Made by a program: the position numbers and the translations under genes
Source: Chloroflexota bacterium
Lineage (GTDB): Bacteria > Chloroflexota > Anaerolineae > Anaerolineales > Anaerolineaceae
Assembly (NCBI GenBank): GCA_023406965.1
Contig: JAEXTI010000236.1
Coordinates: 1-7,023 of the forward strand
Reading direction: 5' to 3'
Length of the DNA stretch: 7,023 nucleotides
Notes under the pieces: model-generated
The model's input: the letters and a program-made list of their open reading frames with translations, nothing else
Database searches by the model: none
What the model was told of the DNA's origin: nothing
In this document: one piece after another, positions 1 to 5,757 of the stretch
Position numbering within the stretch: the stretch's first letter is position 1
How the letters are laid out: each line of letters starts with the position of its first letter

Positions 1-1331
1 GCCACACGGGCAAGCTGCTCAACGGCATGGCGGCGGGCTGCCCCATTCACAACCTGATCCCCGAGTGGAACGATTTGGTTTACCGGGGCATGTGGCAGCC
101 CGCGCTGGAGCGGCTGTTGAAGACCAACAACTTTCCCGAGTTCACCGGGCGAGTGTGCCCGGCGCCCTGCGAAGGCTCTTGCACCGAGGGGTTGAACAAC
201 GAGCCGGTGACGATCAAAAACATCGAGCTAGCCATCATCGAGAAAGGTTTTCAGGAAGGCTGGATTACGCCGGAGCCACCGGCAGTGCGCACCGGCAAAA
301 CGGTGGCGGTGGTCGGGTCGGGGCCTGCGGGGCTGGCCTGCGCCGATTTGCTCAACCGGGCCGGGCACAGCGTGACCGTGTTCGAGCGGGCCGACCGGAT
401 TGGCGGCCTGTTGATCTACGGTATTCCGAACATGAAGCTGGACAAGCAGGTGGTGCAGCGGCGCATCGATTTGATGGCCGTCGAGGGAGTGAATTTTGTG
501 ACCAAGACCGAGGTGGGCAAGGACCTGCCCGCCGAAAAGCTGGTGAGCGATTTTGACGCGGTGGTGCTGTGCGGCGGAGCGACCAAGCCGCGCGACCTGC
601 CCATAGAGGGGCGCGAGCTGAAGGGCATCCATTTTGCGATGGAGTTCCTGACGGCTAACACGCGCAATTTGCTGGGCAGCTCGCTGCTGGACGCTGAGGC
701 GGCGACGATCTCGGCGCGGGGCAAGGACGTCATCGTCATCGGCGGCGGCGACACGGGCACCGACTGTGTGGGCACTTCGCTGCGCCATGGCTGCCGTAGC
801 CTGAACCAGTTTGAGATCCTGGACCGCCCGCCCACATCGCGCCAGCCGGATAATCCCTGGCCGGAGTGGCCGAAGGTGCTGAAGACCGATTACGGGCAGG
901 AAGAGGCCATCGCGGTGTTTGGCGATGATCCGCGCACGTTCTTGATCCAGACGAAGCGCTTTGTGGGTGACGAGAACGGGCAGGTGAAGGAGATTCACAC
1001 CGTGCAGGTGGAGTGGGTGCGCGAAAATGGGCGCATGATTCCGCGCGAGGTGCCGGGCAGCGAAAAGGTGTGGCCGGCGCAACTGGTGCTGCTGGCGATG
1101 GGCTTCTTGGGGCCTGAAGACCAGCTCCTGGCGCAGTTGGGCGTGGAGCGCGACCCGCGCAGCAATGTGAAGGCGGAATTTGGCAAGTTCGCCACCAGCG
1201 TGCCAGGCGTGTTCTCGGCGGGGGATATGCGCCGGGGGCAGAGCCTGGTGGTGTGGGCCATTCATGAGGGGCGCGGCGCGGCCCGCGAGGTGGACCGCTA
1301 CCTGATGGGCAAGACGGATTTGCACGGGTAG
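1..1331 (+). CDS. gltD: Glutamate synthase small (beta) subunit, 5' end cut by window
   Basis: GltD takes electrons from NAD(P)H through FAD and Fe-S centres to the large GltB subunit, which makes glutamate from glutamine and 2-oxoglutarate in the cytoplasm. The frame is open from base 3, and bases 1-2 fit the end of a Cys codon (C-H-T-G-K), so the ATG at 27 is internal. Numbering from that Met, the Fe-S domain shows C5 with '[10 protein letters not shown]' and C44, C48 and C52 in '[10 protein letters not shown]'. The FAD Rossmann motif VGSGPAG is at 96-102, with E120-R121 and GG126-127. The NAD(P)H-site motif GGGDTGTD is at 239-246. The C-terminal FAD motif AGDMRRGQS is at 398-406. About 442 residues are visible against a usual 480-500, so the first cysteine cluster lies upstream, probably after gltB. 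The related NADPH-dependent oxidoreductases (PreT/DPYD N-domain, NfnB-like) share this layout, but '[16 protein letters not shown]' is typical of GltD. No clear terminator follows the TAG. Confidence 0.95.
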   Translation, partial: HTGKLLNGMAAGCPIHNLIPEWNDLVYRGMWQPALERLLKTNNFPEFTGRVCPAPCEGSCTEGLNNEPVTIKNIELAIIEKGFQEGWITPEPPAVRTGKTVAVVGSGPAGLACADLLNRAGHSVTVFERADRIGGLLIYGIPNMKLDKQVVQRRIDLMAVEGVNFVTKTEVGKDLPAEKLVSDFDAVVLCGGATKPRDLPIEGRELKGIHFAMEFLTANTRNLLGSSLLDAEAATISARGKDVIVIGGGDTGTDCVGTSLRHGCRSLNQFEILDRPPTSRQPDNPWPEWPKVLKTDYGQEEAIAVFGDDPRTFLIQTKRFVGDENGQVKEIHTVQVEWVRENGRMIPREVPGSEKVWPAQLVLLAMGFLGPEDQLLAQLGVERDPRSNVKAEFGKFATSVPGVFSAGDMRRGQSLVVWAIHEGRGAAREVDRYLMGKTDLHG

Positions 1332-1454
1332 AGGTTGGTTTATTCGAAATTAGCGTGATTGATCTCACATTTTTGAGGATATGCGCGGCGAAGCTGTGCA
1401 CACACCCCAAAATGCGGTCCCTACCAAGGCAGTTTCAAAATAACCACCTGGAGG

Positions 1455-1483
1455 TTGACAGACTGACCAGAACCGTCTACGAT
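1455..1483 (+). promoter_or_regulatory. Sigma70-type promoter for the 1529 gene
   Basis: A consensus -35 box TTGACA (1455-1460) is followed by a 17-bp spacer and a -10 box TACGAT (1478-1483, four of six consensus bases). The predicted start of transcription is near 1490, giving a 5' leader of about 40 nt before the ATG at 1529. It is well placed to drive the 1529 and 2646 genes together. The call rests on motif match and spacing only. Confidence 0.55.
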
Positions 1484-1507
1484 TAAAGTCAATATATCTG
1501 ACTTTAA
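1483..1507. promoter_or_regulatory. Operator-like perfect dyad at the transcription start
   Basis: Arms TTAAAGTCA (1483-1491) and TGACTTTAA (1499-1507) are perfect reverse complements, 9 bp each, separated by 7 bp (atatatc). The dyad begins at the last base of the predicted -10 box and spans the predicted start near 1490. Most of the left arm would therefore not be transcribed, which favours a DNA site for a dimeric regulator over an RNA hairpin. If transcription starts further upstream it could instead fold as a 5'-UTR stem-loop ending 8 nt before the Shine-Dalgarno. No regulator gene is in the window. Confidence 0.45.
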
Positions 1508-1515
1508 CATGACCT

Positions 1516-1520
1516 GGAGG
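1516..1520 (+). promoter_or_regulatory. Ribosome binding site of the 1529 gene
   Basis: GGAGG sits 8 nt before the ATG at 1529. This fixes the start, and the Arg-Arg-Lys plus hydrophobic stretch expected of a signal peptide follows immediately. Confidence 0.75.
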
Positions 1521-1528
1521 TCTTTGGT

Positions 1529-2629
1529 ATGACACAGTCGACTCAACCGCGCAGGAAGCAAGCCTGGCTTGGATTCTTGCTCCTGGCAGCCGGGTTGTTC
1601 ATGACGCAGTTGGTGCAGGCAGCGCCGCTGCAACAAACCCCTACGCCTCCGCCGCAGCAGTACCTTCCGTTGATTCTTAAGCAACCCACGCCCACGGCTA
1701 CTTTTACGCCGGTGCCGGCTGGGCCGCCGCCTGCTTCGATCAGCCGCTATTTGAGCACGGTGAACACGACCACACTGTATAACCTGGGCTGTACCTTCGG
1801 AACGAAAGATTTACAGACGCCTGGGACGCAGGATTCGCTGGTCTTCTTGTACTTTGGCCGACCGCGGATTGAAAACGGCGTGTTGGGCACCAAGATTTAT
1901 GGCGGCGGGCTGGTGACCATGCAGCAAATCGCCGATGCGGTGCAGGCTTTTGGTAAGGGCTATTATTTCTGCACCGGATCGGATTTGCTTTCGCACATCA
2001 CGATTGGGATTGGCACCAGCAATTACGCCTACGAGGATTGCGATAATTGCGCGGTGACCTACGATCACGGGCGAGCCTGGGCGCAGATGGTCAACGGGGT
2101 GAACACCTGGTTGGTCAATTCGCAATATTCCGGACAAGTCGGCGCGGTGGGCGGGACCGACCTGGAACTGAGCTGGAATTACCCCGCCGATTCGATCGCC
2201 TGGTTGAACGGGTACGACTCGGCCAACAATTTCGAATTGTTGAACTTCGGCGCGCTGCCCGGCTGCCCGCGGTTTTCGGCGCCGGGGGCGACCTGCGGGT
2301 CCTATCCTTACATTTGGACCAAGGAGGAGGTCTGGTTTGCCATTTGGGGATCGGCACCGATATATCCGGTGCCGGAGATTTATGCCAACAGCGGGGTGAA
2401 TGCCGAGCAGTGGTATTTGATGAGCGTGTATGCCTACGATAATCACGGGCAGGCCGTGGAGTTCCGCGGGGTCATGACCCAATATGGGGCCTGCCAGCAG
2501 GTGGACGATCCGACTTGCGAATATTTGGACAACACGCCCGAGCAAGGCTGGCAGCAGTTGAGCGACCTGGTGAATGGCAATGCCAAAACGCGCCATTACA
2601 TCAAATACTTGACCGACATCCGCTGGTGA
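1529..2629 (+). CDS. Secreted protein of unknown function, possible glycosidase-like fold
   Basis: The 366-residue product begins with a Sec signal peptide: basic RRK at 8-10, hydrophobic 12-29, likely cleavage after VQA (31). A Pro/Thr/Gln linker (about 33-70) follows and contains YLPLILK at 45-51, a motif I recall from exported Chloroflexota proteins. The folded part (about 71-366) alternates short hydrophobic strands with helices: VFLYFGRP (105-112), HITIGIGTS (156-164), GGTDLELSW (208-216), WFAIWG (269-274), PVPEIY (280-285), FRGVMTQYGAC (312-322). That pattern, with acidic residues at strand ends (D211, E213, E283), suggests a TIM-barrel, GH-like enzyme, but this is inference. Eight cysteines (88, 148, 171, 174, 246, 256, 322, 330) could form four disulfides outside the cell. 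I recall uncharacterised homologues in Gram-positive and Chloroflexota genomes but no named family. The next gene starts 16 bp downstream, so the two are probably co-transcribed. Confidence 0.85.
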   Translation: MTQSTQPRRKQAWLGFLLLAAGLFMTQLVQAAPLQQTPTPPPQQYLPLILKQPTPTATFTPVPAGPPPASISRYLSTVNTTTLYNLGCTFGTKDLQTPGTQDSLVFLYFGRPRIENGVLGTKIYGGGLVTMQQIADAVQAFGKGYYFCTGSDLLSHITIGIGTSNYAYEDCDNCAVTYDHGRAWAQMVNGVNTWLVNSQYSGQVGAVGGTDLELSWNYPADSIAWLNGYDSANNFELLNFGALPGCPRFSAPGATCGSYPYIWTKEEVWFAIWGSAPIYPVPEIYANSGVNAEQWYLMSVYAYDNHGQAVEFRGVMTQYGACQQVDDPTCEYLDNTPEQGWQQLSDLVNGNAKTRHYIKYLTDIRW

Positions 2630-2645
2630 GGAAGGTGAGGTCGAT

Positions 2646-3305
2646 ATGAAGATAAAGTGGATTATCCCGGCAGCGGTTATCCTGGCGCTGGTTGTGGTTG
2701 TGGGAATTGTGGTATCTACAAGTCCGCGCCTGCCCAAAGCGGCAGTGATTGCGGTAACAGCAGAAACGACGCCCGTCCCCGAGTATTTACAGGGCCTGGA
2801 AGAGAAGATGTTTGACCCGGCGATCGACGCGCAGGGGCGGGCGAGCCTGGCGGAAAAAATTGAGATGTACAAGACGGCGGAAGCCATTCGCCAGAACGGG
2901 CTGGCTGCGCCGGCTTCCAAGGACCCGGCTCAGGCCCAGGCTCCGGATATGGCTGCTCCGCAGGGGGCCGGTGCAGGAGAACTGCCCAGCGGGATCTTCG
3001 AGGGCAGCGACGGCATGGTGCGTCCCGAAGAAGGGCGTATTCTCAATTACTTGCAGCGCAACGGTGAAGACGGTTCCTCGCTGCTGGTGTTTGCGGGGCA
3101 CTCCGCCGTGAATGAGCAGGAAGGTTTGATCATCATCGCGTCGCTCAATAGCGCGCGAGAGATGGTGGAATATGTCCATTACACCCATGCGGCCCAGGTA
3201 GGGGCGCTGCGCATCCTGGCGGATGAGGGTGGGCGGATTCAACTGCAGGCGACGGATGAATCGATCTGGTATTTCGATCTGGCAACGCGCACGTTCGGAC
3301 AATAG
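2646..3305 (+). CDS. Membrane-anchored extracytoplasmic protein, unknown function
   Basis: The 219-residue product has a short basic N-terminus (KIK) and one hydrophobic helix at about 5-24, with no lipobox or clear cleavage site, so it is probably a signal anchor with the rest outside. Residues 45-85 look helical and charged. An Ala/Pro/Gln/Gly-rich linker spans about 86-116. The C-terminal part (about 117-219) looks like a compact beta-rich domain: LLVFAGHSA, EGLIIIASLNS, GALRILADEGG, IQLQATDES and a closing WYFDLATRTF. I recall similar uncharacterised tails in Chloroflexota exported proteins but cannot name a family. The start is supported by AAGG/GAGG at 2632-2640, five nt or more before the ATG. 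The 16-bp gap to the preceding secreted-protein gene suggests a shared transcript and perhaps a shared substrate or partner at the cell surface. It contains no cysteine, unlike its eight-Cys neighbour. Confidence 0.82.
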   Translation: MKIKWIIPAAVILALVVVVGIVVSTSPRLPKAAVIAVTAETTPVPEYLQGLEEKMFDPAIDAQGRASLAEKIEMYKTAEAIRQNGLAAPASKDPAQAQAPDMAAPQGAGAGELPSGIFEGSDGMVRPEEGRILNYLQRNGEDGSSLLVFAGHSAVNEQEGLIIIASLNSAREMVEYVHYTHAAQVGALRILADEGGRIQLQATDESIWYFDLATRTFGQ

Positions 3306-3403
3306 CGAAGAGAATGCCAGACGGGTGGGTTTTGATCGATCCTTGATGCACATCCAGTGGACTCCGTGATATTGTATTTGAGGAGCAAATGCTGGAGGCT
3401 GGT
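3306..3403 (+). other. Short intergenic stretch with two candidate starts for the next gene
   Basis: A possible extended -10 (TGATATTGT, 3367-3375) has no -35 box at normal spacing. If it is real, transcription would start almost on the Shine-Dalgarno. There are two ribosome-site/start pairs: AGGAG (3381-3385) only 3 nt before the ATG at 3389, and GGAGG (3394-3398) 5 nt before the in-frame ATG at 3404. The second is the stronger pair. Confidence 0.4.
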
Positions 3404-3772
3404 ATGGACGCTAGAAAACATCTCTATTCCGTATTGCTGCGCAAGGGGTTGGGATTTGTGGTGTGGCAGGCGGTTGTTTTTGCCCTGGCCTGGTATCTGC
3501 ACTTTCAGTTGAACTGGGGAAAGTTCTTTAGTGACATGTTGTTTTTGATTGGCGTGCTTGAATTAGGCATTGGCTTAATGGTCATGATCGGTTCGCCGGC
3601 GGGGGTGCCTGGCGGTCAAATGGCTACGTTTGCGCGATCGGCGAGGATTGGCGGGGAAGGCATGTCGGAGCAGTCGCTGGTCGAGATCCTTGAAAAGCGG
3701 TTTGTCGTTTTGTATTTGATCGCCAGTGGGGTGATCACGTTTGTGGCGGCAGCGGTTGTTTTGATAAAGTGA
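3404..3772 (+). CDS. Small three-helix membrane protein, unknown function
   Basis: Counted from the preferred ATG at 3404 the product has 122 residues (127 from the ATG at 3389, which adds MLEAG). The sequence shows a basic N-terminus (DARKHLYSVLLRKG), hydrophobic helices at about 16-33, 43-62 and 100-121, and a loop between helices 2 and 3. That loop is rich in Gly/Ser and charged residues (GSPAGVPGGQ, then SARIGGEGMSEQSLVEILEKR). It faintly resembles the small DUF3899-like membrane proteins, but I would not assign it. The gap of about 98 bp after the anchored-protein gene leaves open whether it belongs to the same transcript. It is the last + strand gene before the bidirectional terminator at 3889-3931. 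No catalytic or binding motif is visible. Confidence 0.75.
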   Translation: MDARKHLYSVLLRKGLGFVVWQAVVFALAWYLHFQLNWGKFFSDMLFLIGVLELGIGLMVMIGSPAGVPGGQMATFARSARIGGEGMSEQSLVEILEKRFVVLYLIASGVITFVAAAVVLIK

Positions 3773-3839
3773 GGGGAACACCCAGGGAACCAGGAAAATC
3801 GTGGTTTGTACCGATTTGGGAACAGGTTCAAATATATTT

Positions 3840-3877
3840 TACCCTCACCCTAACCCTCTCCCTGAGAAGGGAGAGGG
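3840..3877. repeat. GC-rich inverted repeat of the dispersed CCCTCTCCC type
   Basis: The stretch opens with taccctcaccctaa and continues into perfect 10-bp arms ccctctccct (3854-3863) and agggagaggg (3868-3877) around the loop gaga. Elements with this CCCTCACCCTAACCCTCTCCC...GGGAGAGGG layout recur between genes in many unrelated bacterial genomes. Only this one copy lies in the window, so its repeat status here rests on that recognition. It has no T-run and is a poor terminator by itself, but it sits next to one, between convergent genes. Confidence 0.6.
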
Positions 3878-3888
3878 AACTGAAGTCG

Positions 3889-3931
3889 ATAGAAAAACCC
3901 TAAGGGTCTTCAAGAACCTTAGGGTTTTATC
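3889..3931. terminator. Bidirectional intrinsic terminator between convergent genes
   Basis: Arms AAAACCCTAAGG (3894-3905) and CCTTAGGGTTTT (3917-3928) are perfect 12-bp reverse complements around an 11-nt centre that can add three more pairs (TCT/AGA). The + strand reads out into TTTTA and the - strand into TTTTTC, so the stem can stop transcripts from both directions. It lies 24 bp beyond the DUF4349 stop codon and about 117 bp beyond the small membrane-protein gene. Confidence 0.8.
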
Positions 3932-3954
3932 GTCAGGCTTTGTTGTGGATGGTT

Positions 3955-4926
3955 TTAGGCCGCTGGGGGCTGGGAGGGGGGAACGGCGGGCAGGTTGGTG
4001 ACAGGCTTGTTCTTGGGTTTGCCCTTGAACAGGCGCTTGAGACCTTTCCACAGGAAGCGCAGCGGGAAGTAAACAACCGCGGCGACAGGCACGATGAAGA
4101 GGATGATCCAGATGGCGGCGTTGGCCAGGAACTTGAGCGCGTTGACGAGGGCCTGGATGGCGTCGCGGGCTACTCCAACGGGCTGCCATTTGCCAATGGT
4201 CAGGGGGGCGACAGATTCCAGGGACTGGATGTTGACGCTGATGGCCGAGAGAGCCGCGGATTCTTCGTAGTACTTGATCTGGCCCTTGGTCACCTCGATC
4301 TGCTCGCGGATGTAGACCAACTGGTTGTAAACGTTGAGCACGTCTTCGGTCTTTTTGGCCTCGTCCATGATCTCCTGGAGCTGCTTTTCCGTGTTTTCCA
4401 GGTTGGTGAGGCGAGAGCGCAGATCGGTGTATTGATCGGTGACATCGTCGCCAGTGACATTTTCATAAATGATGTCCTTGGCGGGGTCGGCGACCAGGGC
4501 CTTGATGGTGTCGAGGGCTTCGGTCAGGCGCTCGGCGGGAACACGCACGGTGATGTTAGCGGCGGGAACTTCCACGCCATCCTCGGTGTAAGTCTTATAC
4601 AAGCGCGAGGAGACGACAAAACCGGTCATTTCTTCGGCCATTTTGGCGATGGCTTCTAGCGAGACGCCAGGGTCGGCGGTGGCAATGGACAGTTCGGCGT
4701 TGCGGATGACCAGCCGTTCGACGCTGGCCTGCCCGGTGGCGTTTCGGGCGCTGCCGGATTCTTCTGCGGCTTTGTCCATTTCATAGGAAGCAGCCGGCTC
4801 CGCGGCAGGCGCACCGCCGCTGTAGTAATCCATTGCCGGTGACACGGTGGCCATTGCTGGCTGGCAAGCGATGCTCGTCAGGGCCAAAGCCAGCAACACA
4901 ACGATGAGAATGGGGCGTTTGAACAT
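3955..4926 (-). CDS. DUF4349 domain lipoprotein
   Basis: The 323-residue product is a predicted lipoprotein with a lipobox-like SIAC ending at C21 after a hydrophobic stretch (6-17). A low-complexity Ala/Ser/Pro segment (22-65) precedes the DUF4349 domain at about 68-290. The recognisable parts of that domain are RLVIRNAELSI (71-81), GFVVSSRLY (102-110), ANITVRVPAERLTEAL (123-138) and the VTDQYTDLRSRLTNLE block at 162-177. Residues 165-226 form a long, probably coiled-coil helical region. A transmembrane helix at about 266-287 is followed by a basic KGLKRLFKGKPKNK stretch, which should lie in the cytoplasm, and a Pro-rich tail. With lipid anchor and helix, both ends would be at the membrane. 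The family has no established biochemical role. AAGGAG (4935-4940) 8 nt upstream supports the start. It is the last gene of the - strand group, ending at the bidirectional terminator. Confidence 0.9.
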   Translation of the reverse strand: MFKRPILIVVLLALALTSIACQPAMATVSPAMDYYSGGAPAAEPAASYEMDKAAEESGSARNATGQASVERLVIRNAELSIATADPGVSLEAIAKMAEEMTGFVVSSRLYKTYTEDGVEVPAANITVRVPAERLTEALDTIKALVADPAKDIIYENVTGDDVTDQYTDLRSRLTNLENTEKQLQEIMDEAKKTEDVLNVYNQLVYIREQIEVTKGQIKYYEESAALSAISVNIQSLESVAPLTIGKWQPVGVARDAIQALVNALKFLANAAIWIILFIVPVAAVVYFPLRFLWKGLKRLFKGKPKNKPVTNLPAVPPSQPPAA

Positions 4927-4934
4927 GATTTCTT

Positions 4935-4940
4935 CTCCTT
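4935..4940 (-). promoter_or_regulatory. Ribosome binding site of the DUF4349 gene
   Basis: The - strand reads AAGGAG with an 8-nt spacer to the ATG at 4926, the strongest Shine-Dalgarno on this strand in the window. It supports the chosen start. Confidence 0.75.
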
Positions 4941-4983
4941 GATCAGCCTTTATTGCGGATAAGACGCTCCCATTTTCTGGTTG

Positions 4984-4995
4984 GTTCCCGGGAAC
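4984..4995. repeat. 12-bp perfect palindrome just after the metallophosphoesterase stop
   Basis: GTTCCCGGGAAC is a complete palindrome abutting the TAA at 4996-4998. It has no loop and no following T-run, so it is not a normal terminator. It could be a protein site or chance. It lies in the 69-bp gap before the DUF4349 gene. Confidence 0.3.
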
Positions 4996-5724
4996 TTACC
5001 AGCCGTCCGTAAGGCGGGCGGCGTGGCGCTCGGGGAGCTCGGCTTCGCGGATGCGTCTTTGAACGGAGCGTACGTCGTAGGAAGCGCGCATGGGCGTCCA
5101 GATGCCCGTTTCGATTTCAAATATTGCGTATGCGGCGCGCGGGTCGTGATCGCGGGGCTGGCCGACCGAACCAGGGTTGAGAATGGATCGGACGGGAGCC
5201 ATGAACGGCTCGCCGGGAGGGGGGAAGGCGAAGTGCAAGAGCCGCCCGCGGGGAACCATGTGAAAGGCCAGGGGAATGTGGGTGTGGCCCACCATGCAGT
5301 AATTGGTTTTGAATGCGCGGAAGTTTTGGCGGGCGGTGTTCTGGTCCAGAACGTACTCCCAGACGGGGTTGCGCGGGCTGCCATGCGCCAGGGTGGCGCT
5401 ATCTGTGACGACGGTTTCGGGGCGCTCCTCAAGCCAGGCCCGGTTGGCGGGTTTGAGCACGGCCCGAGTCCAATGCAAGGATTGGCGCGCTTCGTCGTTG
5501 AAGGTCTCGCTGGGGATGCGGTTGAGGGCGGCTGCGTCGTGATTGCCCAACAGGCAAACCAGGTTGGGGAGTTGGCGCAGCGTCTCGATGCATTCGTTTG
5601 GATAGGGGCCATAGCCGATGACATCTCCCAGGCACCAGATCGAGTCTACCTGCCCGGAGTTTTCGAGCACCGATTCAAGCGCAGGCAGATTGGCATGGAT
5701 GTCGGAAATTACCAGTATTTTCAT
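4996..5724 (-). CDS. Calcineurin-like metallophosphoesterase (predicted phosphodiesterase)
   Basis: The product is a cytoplasmic two-metal phosphoesterase of the MJ0912/YfcE-like group (Metallophos_2). These hydrolyse phosphodiesters or phosphomonoesters, and the natural substrate is usually unknown. From the ATG at 5724 (242 residues) all family motifs are in place: D8-I-H10, GDVIGYGPYPNE (33-44, metal ligand D34), GNHD (60-63), AHG with H114, GHTH with H147 and H149, and NPGSVGQPRD at 183-192. The metal site therefore looks intact. The frame extends upstream to a GTG at 5742, adding MGIYLY. I prefer 5724 because relatives begin directly with MKILVISDIH, although neither start has a good Shine-Dalgarno (ggtgggg lies 12 nt before the ATG). 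It follows the DUF3048 gene by 33 bp and precedes the DUF4349 gene by 69 bp, with no obvious functional link to either. Confidence 0.93.
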   Translation of the reverse strand: MKILVISDIHANLPALESVLENSGQVDSIWCLGDVIGYGPYPNECIETLRQLPNLVCLLGNHDAAALNRIPSETFNDEARQSLHWTRAVLKPANRAWLEERPETVVTDSATLAHGSPRNPVWEYVLDQNTARQNFRAFKTNYCMVGHTHIPLAFHMVPRGRLLHFAFPPPGEPFMAPVRSILNPGSVGQPRDHDPRAAYAIFEIETGIWTPMRASYDVRSVQRRIREAELPERHAARLTDGW

Positions 5725-5746
5725 ATATAAATAAATCCCCACCGCT

Positions 5747-5752
5747 AGTATA
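5747..5752 (-). promoter_or_regulatory. Possible -10 box before the metallophosphoesterase
   Basis: The - strand reads TATACT in the gap after the DUF3048 stop. Transcription would start near 5740, at the alternative GTG and 16 nt before the preferred ATG. No acceptable -35 or extended -10 accompanies it, so it may be chance in an A/T-rich gap. Confidence 0.25.
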
Positions 5753-5757
5753 AAGAA

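Larger units (their letters stand above)
1332..1528. other. Intergenic region between gltD and the secreted-protein gene
   Basis: These 197 bp hold no convincing ORF. The first 110 bp are featureless apart from short A/T patches and an 8-bp palindrome (tgtgcaca, 1395-1402), and I see no strong intrinsic terminator for gltD. The last 80 bp carry a sigma70-like promoter, a 9-bp-arm dyad and a Shine-Dalgarno site, each listed separately. The 10-mer acctggaggt occurs twice, at 1446-1455 just before the -35 box and at 1512-1521 over the Shine-Dalgarno. Confidence 0.7.

Noticed and set aside
27..29. ATG at 27 as the true start of the gltD product
   Set aside because: Conserved GltD residues (C-H-T-G-K...) are encoded in frame upstream to base 1, so the real start is outside the window.
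228..1325. Long - strand open frame (365 codons) opposite gltD
   Set aside because: It mirrors a well-recognised gltD frame in GC-rich DNA and shows no domain or plausible protein character. It is a shadow frame.
1350..1385. Possible gltD terminator around tctcacatttttgagga
   Set aside because: Only a 4-bp stem can form and the T-run sits in the loop, not after the stem.
3343..3375. TTGATG (3343-3348) with TATTGT (3370-3375) as a promoter for the small membrane protein
   Set aside because: The spacer is 21 bp, too long for a standard sigma70 promoter. Only a weak extended -10 reading remains.
3816..3836. Imperfect dyad atttgggaac/gttcaaat after the small membrane-protein gene
   Set aside because: It has a two-base bulge, a 2-nt loop and no T-run. 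It is too weak to call a terminator or site.
3801..4001. Small + strand frame of 66 codons across the intergenic repeat
   Set aside because: It translates the inverted repeat and the terminator stem, lacks a ribosome site and overlaps the end of the DUF4349 gene.
3940..4659. + strand frame of 239 codons opposite the DUF4349 gene
   Set aside because: It is Gly/Asp/Val-rich antisense translation with no recognisable motif, and it would run through the bidirectional terminator region against a clear DUF4349 gene.
4981..5730. + strand frame of 249 codons opposite the metallophosphoesterase
   Set aside because: The - strand frame contains every metallophosphoesterase motif. The opposite frame is an antisense by-product of codon bias.
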